This document shows, piece by piece, positions 1-8,180 of a stretch of 38,961 nucleotides of DNA; the stretch's first letter is position 1, and each line of letters begins with the position of its first letter. A model generated the notes under the pieces. It was not told where the DNA came from and made no database searches. It saw nothing but the letters and a program-made list of their open reading frames with translations. The DNA is from an uncultured Granulosicoccaceae bacterium (lineage in GTDB: Bacteria > Pseudomonadota > Gammaproteobacteria > Granulosicoccales > Granulosicoccaceae): contig CALKXD010000238.1 of the NCBI GenBank assembly GCA_938003855.1, positions 1 through 38,961 on the forward strand. The letters are read 5' to 3'. A program made the translations under genes and the position numbers.

Positions 1-132
1 GTGGTTATTTTGCGACTACACGCCTCTGCGCGAAGGGAATAATCCATTGCCTCGAAGTAACAAATGAGAAGTCATCAAAATGAAACACCCTCATACCAAA
101 CTGCCAAAAATGCCCTCATTGGTAATGATAGA

Positions 133-161
133 TTTAACACAGCATTGCTTTTACTTATAAT
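133..161 (+). promoter_or_regulatory. Putative sigma70 promoter of the LysR gene
   Basis: A perfect -10 box TATAAT (156-161) lies 17 bases downstream of a weaker -35 box TTTAAC (133-138). The -10 box ends only 6 bases before the ATG at 168, so transcription would begin at or next to the start codon. No Shine-Dalgarno sequence is visible there. Positions 1-132 show no gene that I can support. Confidence 0.55.
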
Positions 162-167
162 CAGTCA

Positions 168-1169
168 ATGAGCTCCGGAACCAACAATCAAAACAGATAC
201 CGCCAGTTGCGAGCATTTTGCCAAACGGCCAAGACCGGCAGCATTTCGCGCGCGGCGGCTCGTTTGCAGCTCAGCCAGCCATCGGTGTCGCTGCAGATCC
301 AGGGGCTGGAGAAAGAACTGCAGATCTCGCTGTTCGAACGCCGCGGTCCACGCATTCGTTTGACGCCGGCCGGGCACTTGTTGCAGGAGATGGCAGAACC
401 GTTGGTCGAGGGCATGGACAATCTAGTCGACACCTTCAGCTCCGCGGTCAGTGAGGTCACCACCGGCTCGCTCGATATTGCCTCTGGCGAATCAACCCTG
501 CTCTACATACTCCCCGAACTCACAAAGCAGTTCATGGACGCCTACCCATCGATTAATGTCCGAATGCACAACGTCACCGGACGTGATGGCATGGTGCGGA
601 TGCGGGATGATTCAGTCGATTTCGCTATCGGTGCCATGGACGAAGTCCCTGAAGATCTTATCTACTACCCGATTTACAACTACAAACCTATCCTGATTGT
701 GCCGCTTGATCATCCGCTGGCCACTGCCGGGTCAGTCACCCCGGATCTGATCAGCCCCTATGGATTGATTTTACCGCCACGCAGCCTGAGCACGCTCAAT
801 CAGATCGATGCGGTGTTTCAGGAACATGGCCTGCCCTGTCAGGTGGTGCTGGAAGTTGGCGGTTGGGAGGTCATCAAGCGTTATGTGGAGCTCGGTCTCG
901 GCATCAGCATTGTGACCAGTTTCTGTTTACGCGGCCACGAGCCACTGGTGAAAATCCCGGTCGACAAATATTTTCCCAGTCGTAGCTACGGAGTGGTTCT
1001 CAGGCGAGGCAAATTTCTGTCCCCGCAAGCCAAGGCTTTTTTGAAATGCATGGATGCGGATTTCTTCTCCACCAGCGGCCTGTACGGCGGACCGGAACCT
1101 CTGCAACACAACAACGACGGCGCGCTCAGCCAGTTAAAAGAGAAACTCGACGACGCTCTGGCCCAGTAG
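168..1169 (+). CDS. LysR-family transcriptional regulator, CysB-like
   Basis: A DNA-binding transcriptional regulator of 333 aa. Residues 11-70 form the LysR winged helix-turn-helix, with the typical ISRAAARLQLSQPSVSLQIQ helix region. Residues about 95-300 form the periplasmic-binding-protein-like effector domain. The order of motifs in that domain (YILPELTKQF, FAIGAM, VPLDHPLA) resembles CysB/Cbl more than the average LysR protein, but the co-inducer cannot be read from sequence. The start at 168 is the only reasonable one, because the helix-turn-helix begins a few residues later. No Shine-Dalgarno site precedes it and the -10 box is very close, so the mRNA may be leaderless. The next gene, nudJ, is co-directional but 115 bases away, so shared transcription is uncertain. 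The target is unknown. Confidence 0.9.
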   Translation: MSSGTNNQNRYRQLRAFCQTAKTGSISRAAARLQLSQPSVSLQIQGLEKELQISLFERRGPRIRLTPAGHLLQEMAEPLVEGMDNLVDTFSSAVSEVTTGSLDIASGESTLLYILPELTKQFMDAYPSINVRMHNVTGRDGMVRMRDDSVDFAIGAMDEVPEDLIYYPIYNYKPILIVPLDHPLATAGSVTPDLISPYGLILPPRSLSTLNQIDAVFQEHGLPCQVVLEVGGWEVIKRYVELGLGISIVTSFCLRGHEPLVKIPVDKYFPSRSYGVVLRRGKFLSPQAKAFLKCMDADFFSTSGLYGGPEPLQHNNDGALSQLKEKLDDALAQ

Positions 1170-1284
1170 CCGGTGCAGGCGGTACAATTTGTCCGGTAAC
1201 CACACGTCCGGTCACCTATCCACGACACTGCTTAGACTAAACATTGCACAGAAAACTGCCTGCTCGAAGGCTCATGGAGTAGAA

Positions 1285-1752
1285 ATGATGGTCTGGAAAC
1301 CACACGCCACTGTTGCCGCCGTAATCCCGAGAGGCGACACATTCCTGGTCGTCGAAGAACCCAGGTCAGCGGGCATTGTTTTCAACCAGCCCGCCGGCCA
1401 CCTCGAGGACGGCGAGAGCCTGCAACAGGCAATCATACGTGAGGTACGTGAAGAGACTGCCTGGCAGTTTACGCCGGAGTACATCCTCGGTATCTATCGC
1501 TGGCGCAACCCCGCCAAAGGCAATACCCATATGCGCACGACCTTTGTCGGGAGTGTCACAAACCATGATCCGAACCAGGATTTATTTGACGGTATCATCA
1601 GTGCCACGTGGAAAACACAAGCCGATCTAAAAACCCTGGGGGCAACCGGTCGACTGCGCAGCCCACTGGTACTAACCTGTATTAATGACTACCTGCAAGG
1701 ACAGCGCTACCCGCTGTCGGTCTGCCGTGACATCTGCACCGAAACCGTTTAA
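1285..1752 (+). CDS. nudJ: NudJ-like Nudix hydrolase (phosphatase)
   Basis: A Nudix pyrophosphatase/phosphatase of 155 aa. In E. coli, NudJ acts on nucleoside di- and triphosphates and on HMP-PP (thiamine pathway). The Nudix box G-x5-E-x7-REVREET is visible near residues 36-58, with the Glu residues that bind Mg2+; the usual Gly after EET is Ala, as in many NudJ proteins. The start at 1285 is chosen because GGAG at 1276-1279 sits 5 bases upstream and the family normally starts with a short MxWKPHxTVA segment; a longer reading to 1189 would add non-conserved residues. The downstream neighbours mnmA and hflD match the E. coli nudJ-mnmA-hflD order, which supports the symbol. Confidence 0.9.
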   Translation: MMVWKPHATVAAVIPRGDTFLVVEEPRSAGIVFNQPAGHLEDGESLQQAIIREVREETAWQFTPEYILGIYRWRNPAKGNTHMRTTFVGSVTNHDPNQDLFDGIISATWKTQADLKTLGATGRLRSPLVLTCINDYLQGQRYPLSVCRDICTETV

Positions 1753-2001
1753 CGGGTCAGTTAACCGGTTGGCTGTTATACGGCAACAACCCGGTGTCGA
1801 CCGGAATGCTGACCCGACATCACACAGCACCGGCAGTTTGCCGGAAATAAAACGCCTTATATAGGCACCTGAAAAAATTACTCTATAGCCCTATATTTAA
1901 ACAACACTCAACCAACCATACGGTACACTTTAGAACTGAGTATTCATGATCCCCTCTTCCTCCCGTGCCTATAGCTCACAATACGACACCAGACTATCGC
2001 A

Positions 2002-3111
2002 ATGACCGCTGGCAGCAACACAACAAACCACAGGCATATCATTGTCGGCATGTCTGGCGGCGTTGACTCTTCAGTCGCCGCATGGCTATTAACACAACGC
2101 CCGGATCTGCAACTCGACGCCGTATTCATGCAGAACTGGGAGGAAGATGAAGATGACTACTGCACCGCTATAGAAGACTTCCGCGATGCGTCGGGAGTAT
2201 GTGCCAGGTTGGACATTCCACTATCCAGCGTGAATTTTTCAGCCGAGTACTGGCAAACCGTGTTCGCCGACTTTCTCGATGAATACAACGCTGGACGTAC
2301 CCCCAACCCGGACATCCTTTGCAACAAGGAAATCAAATTCAAGGCGTTTCTCGATCATGCCAGGCGCATGGGTGCCAGTGCTATTGCCACCGGCCACTAC
2401 GTGCGTACCGACCTCGACAGCAATGGTCGAGCCCGGCTGCTGCGCGGTGCCGACGCCAGCAAGGATCAATCATACTTTCTGCACACCCTTGATCAGCAGC
2501 AACTTCAACAAGCAGTATTCCCGGTTGGCGATCTGCTCAAATCAGAACTCCGCGACATTGCCCGCGACCTCGAACTACAAGTCCACGATAAAAAAGACAG
2601 TACCGGCATCTGCTTTATCGGTGAACGTCGCTTCAGTGATTTCCTTGCCCAATACGTCGCTGCAAAAGCCGGCCCGATGATCACACCCGACGGCGAGCAG
2701 GTCGGCACCCACAACGGCATCGCCTTCTATACCATTGGCCAGCGTCAGGGACTCGGTATCGGTGGCAGCGCAGCACACCGGCCGGAACCATGGTACGTTG
2801 TCGAAAAGCGCACCGAAACCAATGAATTGATCGTCGCACAGGGGCACGATCATCCCGCTCTGCATAAAAAATCACTATTTGCCAGCCGCATCCATTGGAT
2901 TAGGCAGATACCGACCTCAGATTTCAAATGCACGGCTAAAATCCGCTACCGGCAAAGAGACAGTGAGTGCAAGGTCATTCTGCAAAACCAACACGAAGGA
3001 ATTGTTAACTTTACAACCACCCAAAGAGCCATTACACCCGGGCAATCCGTCGTTTTTTACGACGGCGATGAATGCCTTGGTGGAGGTATCATTGAATATG
3101 CGATCCAGTAA
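2002..3111 (+). CDS. mnmA: tRNA-specific 2-thiouridylase MnmA
   Basis: Cytoplasmic enzyme that makes 2-thiouridine at wobble U34 of tRNA Lys, Glu and Gln by ATP-dependent adenylation, taking sulfur from the TusE relay. At 369 aa it has the normal length. The PP-loop SGGVDSS is at residues 18-24. The two catalytic cysteines are in PDILCNKE (Cys107) and TGICFIGER (Cys204). KDQSYFL and the C-terminal GQSVVFYDGDECLGGGII are also family hallmarks. The start is the first ATG before the PP-loop; no good Shine-Dalgarno site precedes it. The 249-base gap to nudJ contains a small CCGGCA/TGCCGG hairpin (1830-1844) but no promoter I can defend. hflD follows after 27 bases, consistent with co-transcription. 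Confidence 0.97.
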   Translation: MTAGSNTTNHRHIIVGMSGGVDSSVAAWLLTQRPDLQLDAVFMQNWEEDEDDYCTAIEDFRDASGVCARLDIPLSSVNFSAEYWQTVFADFLDEYNAGRTPNPDILCNKEIKFKAFLDHARRMGASAIATGHYVRTDLDSNGRARLLRGADASKDQSYFLHTLDQQQLQQAVFPVGDLLKSELRDIARDLELQVHDKKDSTGICFIGERRFSDFLAQYVAAKAGPMITPDGEQVGTHNGIAFYTIGQRQGLGIGGSAAHRPEPWYVVEKRTETNELIVAQGHDHPALHKKSLFASRIHWIRQIPTSDFKCTAKIRYRQRDSECKVILQNQHEGIVNFTTTQRAITPGQSVVFYDGDECLGGGIIEYAIQ

Positions 3112-3138
3112 CCACCCCAGAGCAACACCAACCAGCTG

Positions 3139-3771
3139 ATGCCCCAGTCACTCGAACATCAAACAATATCCCTGGCCGGCCTTTTCCTTGCCACCGATCT
3201 GGTACAGAGCATCGCCAATACCGGTGAGTACGACGAGGGCGTCATGCGCATTGCGCTAGAATCTCTGTTCGCACTGGATGCCGAGTCTGTTCCGGCGGTA
3301 TTTGGCGGCAAGAACAACCTCCGGCCGGGCTTTCAGCGGCTGGTGTCGCAGTTGGCCGGCTCTGACTCATCGCCGGATATGCAGATCACCCGCTACGCCC
3401 TGACAGTACTGAAAATCGAAAGTAAACTGTCAGCCGGATCGGACACCATGGATCGCATCAGACGCGGATTGCAGGAGGCCGAAAAACACCGAATGCACTA
3501 CGACACACTGGACATGAAAATTGTCGATATGCTCGCGAACGTGTACTCAGAAAACATCAGCACGATGTCGCCGCGGGTGATTGTGCACGGCAACGAAGAT
3601 TATTTAAAGCAGGATGTGCACGCCAACTGCATCCGGGCCTGCCTGCTGGCCGCCATTCGCTCTGCTGTACTGTGGCGGCAATGCGGCGGGACACGCTGGA
3701 AACTGGTCACCGGGCGGCAGCGCTATGTCAATCAGGCCAGCAAAGATCTGCGCACAACATCGGCCAGCTGA
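3139..3771 (+). CDS. hflD: HflD-like protein (high-frequency lysogenization protein homologue)
   Basis: A helical, membrane-associated protein of 210 aa. In E. coli HflD restrains the lambda CII protein and is encoded between mnmA and purB; its general cellular role is unclear. The C-terminal block with RVIVHGNEDYLKQ and AAIRSAVLWRQCGG is the most conserved part of the family and is intact. The N-terminal SLAGLFLATDLVQSIA and LFALDAESV also fit. It starts 27 bases after mnmA. Unlike E. coli, purB does not follow: the next gene is a cNMP-binding protein on the other strand, so conserved synteny ends here. Confidence 0.92.
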   Translation: MPQSLEHQTISLAGLFLATDLVQSIANTGEYDEGVMRIALESLFALDAESVPAVFGGKNNLRPGFQRLVSQLAGSDSSPDMQITRYALTVLKIESKLSAGSDTMDRIRRGLQEAEKHRMHYDTLDMKIVDMLANVYSENISTMSPRVIVHGNEDYLKQDVHANCIRACLLAAIRSAVLWRQCGGTRWKLVTGRQRYVNQASKDLRTTSAS

Positions 3772-3795
3772 AAACAGAACCCCGGCTGTTAACGC

Positions 3796-3828
3796 CACTG
3801 GGCTATCACCGGGCTATCACTGGGCTAT
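3796..3828. repeat. Three tandem 11-bp repeats
   Basis: The unit CACYGGGCTAT occurs three times head to tail (3796-3806, 3807-3817, 3818-3828), differing at one base. It lies just after the hflD stop, in the 241-base gap between the convergent hflD and cNMP genes. An 11-bp period is about one DNA turn. The function is unknown. Confidence 0.8.
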
Positions 3829-3883
3829 ACACCCGCTGAAATCCGACTATCCAGCATAGGCAAGCTCACCGCACGGACAGCAC

Positions 3884-3917
3884 GCTATAACAACAAGCGT
3901 TTACCTGGTTGTATAGC
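3884..3917. terminator. Imperfect hairpin between convergent genes; possible terminator
   Basis: GCTATAACAAC (3884-3894) pairs with GTTGTATAGC (3908-3917) with one bulged A and a 13-base loop. It lies between the 3' ends of hflD (+) and the cNMP gene (-), where a bidirectional terminator would be expected. No clear U-tract follows on either strand, so the role is uncertain. Confidence 0.35.
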
Positions 3918-4012
3918 CGACAACACAAATACGAGTCGGTGCTTTCAGCAAAACCGCTAACCCGGCCCAGTCCCTCGATCTGCGCGCCGGATGCCGCAAT
4001 GCAGTCTACCGC

Positions 4013-4456
4013 CTACTCGGCGTCTCTCAGCGCCATACGGACACCGTCATTGACACGCATGGCCAACTCACGGATCACTGCCACAGCCACCTCAGGGCAA
4101 CCTTCGATCAATTGCATAAATACATCTTTGGTGATCTTTAAAACCACCAGCTCAGTCGCTGCCATGACTGTCGCCGTTCTGGGCACATCACAGACAATTG
4201 CTGTTTCACCGACTATCTCTCCTGCACCGTGCGTGGTCACCAGCAAGGGGCCGCTTTTGGTATTCACATAGATATCTACATCGCCCTCCATGATGACAAA
4301 GGCCTCTTCACCCTTCTCCCCCTCAATGCACAAATTATCTCCGGGCTGATAAACAACCCACTCGCTGGTGAACGACAACAGCTTTAAGCGGGAATCATCA
4401 AGGCTGGAAAACAACGGTATATTTCTCAGCGCTTCGACTTCTTCGATCATGCTCAT
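4013..4456 (-). CDS. Cyclic-nucleotide-binding domain protein, stand-alone
   Basis: A protein of 147 aa that is essentially a single cNMP-binding (Crp-like) beta-barrel domain with no DNA-binding domain. The phosphate-binding cassette is canonical: GETAIVCDVPRTATV, near residues 82-96, keeps the Glu that contacts ribose and the Arg that contacts the cyclic phosphate, so real cAMP or cGMP binding is plausible. The start at 4456 is preferred over an upstream one because GGAGG lies about 10 bases before it. It follows ABC-1 (4529-7123) after 72 bases on the same strand, so the two are probably one operon. The paralogous ABC-2 (28590-31622) carries an equivalent domain fused to its C-terminus, which implies that this protein works with ABC-1. 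Confidence 0.88.
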   Translation of the reverse strand: MSMIEEVEALRNIPLFSSLDDSRLKLLSFTSEWVVYQPGDNLCIEGEKGEEAFVIMEGDVDIYVNTKSGPLLVTTHGAGEIVGETAIVCDVPRTATVMAATELVVLKITKDVFMQLIEGCPEVAVAVIRELAMRVNDGVRMALRDAE

Positions 4457-4528
4457 GACAGCTGTACCTCCCGCCCTGACTGATACATCCCGACTAACCG
4501 GTAACACCGTTGCTGCCTGCATCCAGAT

Positions 4529-7123
4529 TTAATCACTGCCATTACTCCGCTTACTTATTTTTCCTTTCTCGAGCGTTAGCACCTGCTCGAAACCTGCCGC
4601 CGGATGATCCTGAGCCAGCACCCAGATCAACCCCCGATTGCGGCGTAATTGCTGCACGCCGGCGATTATTTTTAGCTCAGTATCAGTATCCAGCACACTG
4701 ATCGCGTCGTTGACAATCAACAGATCAGTCTCCTTCAGCAGCGCGCGCGCCAGGGCGATTTTCTGCCGCTGATCCACCGGAATAGCGGCACCACCGATAC
4801 CGACATCATAACTGAGGCCCAGCCGCATGATGTCGCGATAGATTCCCAGCTGATCGATCACCGAGCGGATCAACTCGCCTATCCGGATTTCCGCTCTGGC
4901 CTGCCCGTAGGCCAGCTTGCCAAACAATATATTATCCTGCACTGACGACTCCCCACTGTACACATCTGAATTGAACAGCGTGATCAACGCCGTGAGCTCG
5001 GCAGGCATGCCCTCAGCAAGTCGATGACGTGCCTCAACCAAACGCTGCTGTATTGCATCATCGACAATACCCAGACGATGCTGAGCCGGCACCAGCATCA
5101 GCGCCACCGATAGCAGCTGCTGACGTTCTTCGTCGCTAATCGACTCGATACCATCGACCTCTATGCGACCAAGCATCAGCTTATAGTGGGGAAGATCATC
5201 AGAGCTGATAAACGAAAAGCGATTGAAAAATTCGTGACCCGGTGGCAGATCAGAGAAAATATCAACCATCGTTTCAGCGGCATTTCTACCCGCCAGAATC
5301 AACTCATCCAGCAAGCCGTCTTTCGCAAGCGTTGACTGCACATAGGGGTGATTGATTAAATCCTGCACAGTCGTTGCGCTATCGCGCGGCACACCGAACA
5401 ACAGGTTTTCAGCAACCGGGGCATTGGTGTTGTAGCGACTGTAATCGTATAGCTCGACCAGATGGTTTAAGTCGCCACGCGACAACTCATCGCTTAGCCT
5501 GTGTCTGGCTTGCAGCAGCCGATCTTCCAGCGCTGCATTCGGGTTCAGCGCCAGCTTGCTGCGCAATCCCAGTTCATAGATATCCCGGTCCAGATCCACC
5601 ACTGACAACAGCTCGATCGCTTTAGCTTCCAATTCGCCACTGTCCTCGACACCGGCAGTCTTATAGTCGATCCAGCACGCATCAACATCAAAAGCACTAT
5701 TGCCGGTTCGCCGTGACTCGAGCCTGACCCGCTCGGCGTTGGCATCGTCAATCGCTGTATCAGCCGGTCGAGGGTGATTTTTCAGGCCATAAAAAATATT
5801 ATCCAAAACACTGCCGGTGAAAAGATAAGCCCCCGGACCGGCATAACTGATATACCGGCTGACCTGTGCCACCGACAAACCGGCGACGTTTACACCATTG
5901 AGCTTAAGCTGGCCACGGGTTGGATCTATGAGCCGGGCCATCAGCCGCGCCAGGTCTTCTTTTCCACCACCGGTGGGTCCGACAATGGCCACATGCCGCG
6001 TCACCGGAATCTCAAAGCTGATGCCATCCACATGTTTGACACCATTGTCTTCCGCATAGCTAAGCCCGTTGGATGACAGCGCTCCCTGCAACGTCTGCCG
6101 ACCCGACGCATCACTGTCGAGCAACGGCGCATCAAGGATGCCGTTAGGATGAAACTGACTGATTATCTGTGCATACTTCACCCGTATATCTTCTTTCATC
6201 TGATAGTACTTCAGAAGCTCTTTCCAGGGTCCTGCCAGATCCTTATACGCGGCCAGCACGGCGATCAGTGCACCCAGCGACAATTGCCCCTTTATTACAA
6301 AATAACCGCCAACCAGATAGAAAAAAAACGGTGTGATTTGATTCAGGAAATTATTCAGAAATTTTATAAAGTACTTGCGTTTATAGATTTCTTTTCGAAT
6401 TTCAAAAAGAGACCCGAGCCTGCCGGTAATTTCTGCGCGCTCATATTTTGATGTATCGAGTGACCGGATCTCAGTGTTACCGGCAAAGGCCTCACCGATT
6501 CTAGAAGCAAGCGAACGAACCGTCAGAACCCGTTTGCGTGATAGCTCATTAACTTTCTTCTGCAACTTGGGGATGACATACATCTGCAACGGATACATCG
6601 CCGTTGCAGCAATCCCCAGAAAAACATCCTGATTAAATATAAAGGCCAGGTAAGTTACCAGCAATCCCCCCTGAAACGCCGGCAACGCAAAGGCATCGCT
6701 GATGAAACCGCCCAGTGGTTCAGTCTCGGCGGTGATTATCGGCACAACCTCACTTTGCGATATGCGTTTGAAATGCGGGATCGGAAATCTCAGCACACGG
6801 CTATAGAGGTCATAGCGCAACCGGCGCAACATGCGCTCACTGAGCACGCCGCGATACACATTCAAATGGTATTTAACTCCACCATTTATCATGGTCAGTG
6901 CCAGAAACGCACAGCACAATATCAACAGATAACTGATCTGTGTGACATCAAAGCCCAGAATCGAAGCCGGAATTCCGTCGCCACCGATTGCCTGATTAAT
7001 GATTAACTTCGGTATCTCGAGGGAATAATAAACCAGAGGCATGGACAGCACAGTGGCTATCAGTATCAGCACTTGCTCTTTGCGGCTATAGCGCAAAATG
7101 TATTTGAAAATAGACGTTTCCAT
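4529..7123 (-). CDS. ABC exporter-like protein (ABC-1) with expanded, degenerate nucleotide-binding domain
   Basis: An inner-membrane protein of 864 aa. Residues 1 to about 315 form an ABC exporter transmembrane domain with about six helices. The nucleotide-binding domain follows but is abnormal. The Walker A-like GPTGGGKED (about 382-390) keeps the Lys. The usual Q-loop Gln is Gly in AGPGAYLF. The LSGGQ signature is replaced by AAIPVDQRQK. Walker B reads LLIVNDAISVLD, so its Asp is Asn and the catalytic Glu is Asp. The H-loop His is Gln. About 300 extra residues lie between the Q-loop region and the signature helix, where the box SVLDNIFYG (about 438) recurs as PVAENLLFG (about 569) and SVQDNILFG (about 727). 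ATG 7123 is chosen over GTG 7126 because ABC-2 begins at the same residue (METN versus METS). The substrate is unknown; the glycan genes suggest a glycoconjugate. Confidence 0.85.
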   Translation of the reverse strand: METSIFKYILRYSRKEQVLILIATVLSMPLVYYSLEIPKLIINQAIGGDGIPASILGFDVTQISYLLILCCAFLALTMINGGVKYHLNVYRGVLSERMLRRLRYDLYSRVLRFPIPHFKRISQSEVVPIITAETEPLGGFISDAFALPAFQGGLLVTYLAFIFNQDVFLGIAATAMYPLQMYVIPKLQKKVNELSRKRVLTVRSLASRIGEAFAGNTEIRSLDTSKYERAEITGRLGSLFEIRKEIYKRKYFIKFLNNFLNQITPFFFYLVGGYFVIKGQLSLGALIAVLAAYKDLAGPWKELLKYYQMKEDIRVKYAQIISQFHPNGILDAPLLDSDASGRQTLQGALSSNGLSYAEDNGVKHVDGISFEIPVTRHVAIVGPTGGGKEDLARLMARLIDPTRGQLKLNGVNVAGLSVAQVSRYISYAGPGAYLFTGSVLDNIFYGLKNHPRPADTAIDDANAERVRLESRRTGNSAFDVDACWIDYKTAGVEDSGELEAKAIELLSVVDLDRDIYELGLRSKLALNPNAALEDRLLQARHRLSDELSRGDLNHLVELYDYSRYNTNAPVAENLLFGVPRDSATTVQDLINHPYVQSTLAKDGLLDELILAGRNAAETMVDIFSDLPPGHEFFNRFSFISSDDLPHYKLMLGRIEVDGIESISDEERQQLLSVALMLVPAQHRLGIVDDAIQQRLVEARHRLAEGMPAELTALITLFNSDVYSGESSVQDNILFGKLAYGQARAEIRIGELIRSVIDQLGIYRDIMRLGLSYDVGIGGAAIPVDQRQKIALARALLKETDLLIVNDAISVLDTDTELKIIAGVQQLRRNRGLIWVLAQDHPAAGFEQVLTLEKGKISKRSNGSD

Positions 7124-7499
7124 CACGTGCTCATTGACTCCGAATATCCTAACCCTTAAGACAAACTGAACAACAGGAACCGCATCTTCACCATTGACGG
7201 GACTCGATTAATGGCCCGTTCAGAGTTCGATGGATGTGCCGACCCCGGCAACCGGACAATACCGCCAGCCGGCAGGCACGCTCCCGCAGAACACCGCTTT
7301 CAGTATGCTATACCGCCCTGCCATCTGCACGCCAAACTTTGCCATCACCACACCCGACCCTCTCAATCCGGTAAAAATACCGTTATCCGACACCGCTCTG
7401 CTCTGTTGCCTTTCGGTACAAGCCGCAACCGCGGCCTGCAGTTGCCCGGTTAATCACCAGGCCATACACTTGTACGTCCCCCCGCAAGAGTCCGGACGT
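7124..7499. other. Divergent intergenic region
   Basis: This 376-base gap separates ABC-1 (-) from the DUF1796-like gene (+). An open frame runs through it on the plus strand from 7230 into the downstream gene, but its translation looks non-conserved and low in protein character, so I treat it as untranslated. It holds a small CGGTA-AAAA-TACCG hairpin (7369-7382). Promoters in both directions are expected, but none matches consensus well enough to mark. Confidence 0.4.
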
Positions 7500-8180
7500 G
7501 TGACTAACTCAAACCGCAAAACACTGGTGAGTCTCGGGATGTCCTGCCAGACGACGCACCAGTTGCGCCGCCTGGTCGGTTCAGAACGCCAGTCAGCGGA
7601 TTCATTCCCTCGGGTTACGGCACCTTCAGGCCTGTTTGACTGGCTGATCTGTCCCATGGCAAGTACAGTCTCGCTGCTGGATCAGGGTATTCCTGACTTC
7701 ACCAGAGACTGCCTTCAACCGCACAAAGAACGCGCCTACTGGCCGGCAATGAATTTATATTTCTGGCACGGCTTTCTAGTCACAGAGCATGGAACCCGAC
7801 ACATTAACATCAACCAGACTTTTGAACGCGAGCTGGCGCGTTGGCGTCACCTTAAAAATCGCTTTTCGGCGCTCAACCCCGAACAGACCGTCTTTGTCAT
7901 CTCCAACACACAAAATAACCTTGCGACAGATGTATTCAACGAGGATCAGCGGGACAACTATATTTTCAGTGCCGACGGACTGGACCGACTGCAGGCAAGC
8001 CTTGCACGGTATTTCAAAACAGGTACCGACAATATCCGGCTACAAGTACTGACCCTGCCCGAACGCAGCTGCGACCTCAGCGATCGCACTAACGTGCGAT
8101 TTTTTCCAGCGGACACCAATGAATGGAAGGGATCGAAGCAGTCCTGGGACCGCTGGTGGCAGACGGTGGATTATAGCTAG
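7500..8180 (+). CDS. DUF1796-like protein (putative papain-like cysteine peptidase family)
   Basis: A protein of 226 aa resembling DUF1796, a family predicted to have a papain-like fold but with no proven activity. The hallmark start VSLGMSCQTTHQLRR, with an invariant-type Cys near residue 17, is followed by FDWLICPMAS and later by the His-containing YFWHGFLVTEHG. Related proteins often occur in polysaccharide loci. The GTG at 7500 is chosen as start because it precedes the conserved block by about 10 residues, although its Shine-Dalgarno site is weak (AAGAG). It is the only plus-strand gene between ABC-1 and the glycan operon and converges on the HAD gene. Its stop codon TAG is the first copy of a CTAG duplication flanking the small element at 8181-8371. 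Family confidence is moderate. Confidence 0.6.
   Translation: MTNSNRKTLVSLGMSCQTTHQLRRLVGSERQSADSFPRVTAPSGLFDWLICPMASTVSLLDQGIPDFTRDCLQPHKERAYWPAMNLYFWHGFLVTEHGTRHININQTFERELARWRHLKNRFSALNPEQTVFVISNTQNNLATDVFNEDQRDNYIFSADGLDRLQASLARYFKTGTDNIRLQVLTLPERSCDLSDRTNVRFFPADTNEWKGSKQSWDRWWQTVDYS

Noticed and set aside
1830-1844. CCGGCA/TGCCGG hairpin as a terminator of nudJ
   Set aside because: The stem is only 6 bp and no U-tract follows on the plus strand.
7230-7499. N-terminal extension of the DUF1796-like gene, giving a 316-aa protein
   Set aside because: The 90 extra residues have no conserved features and the family block begins right after the GTG at 7500.
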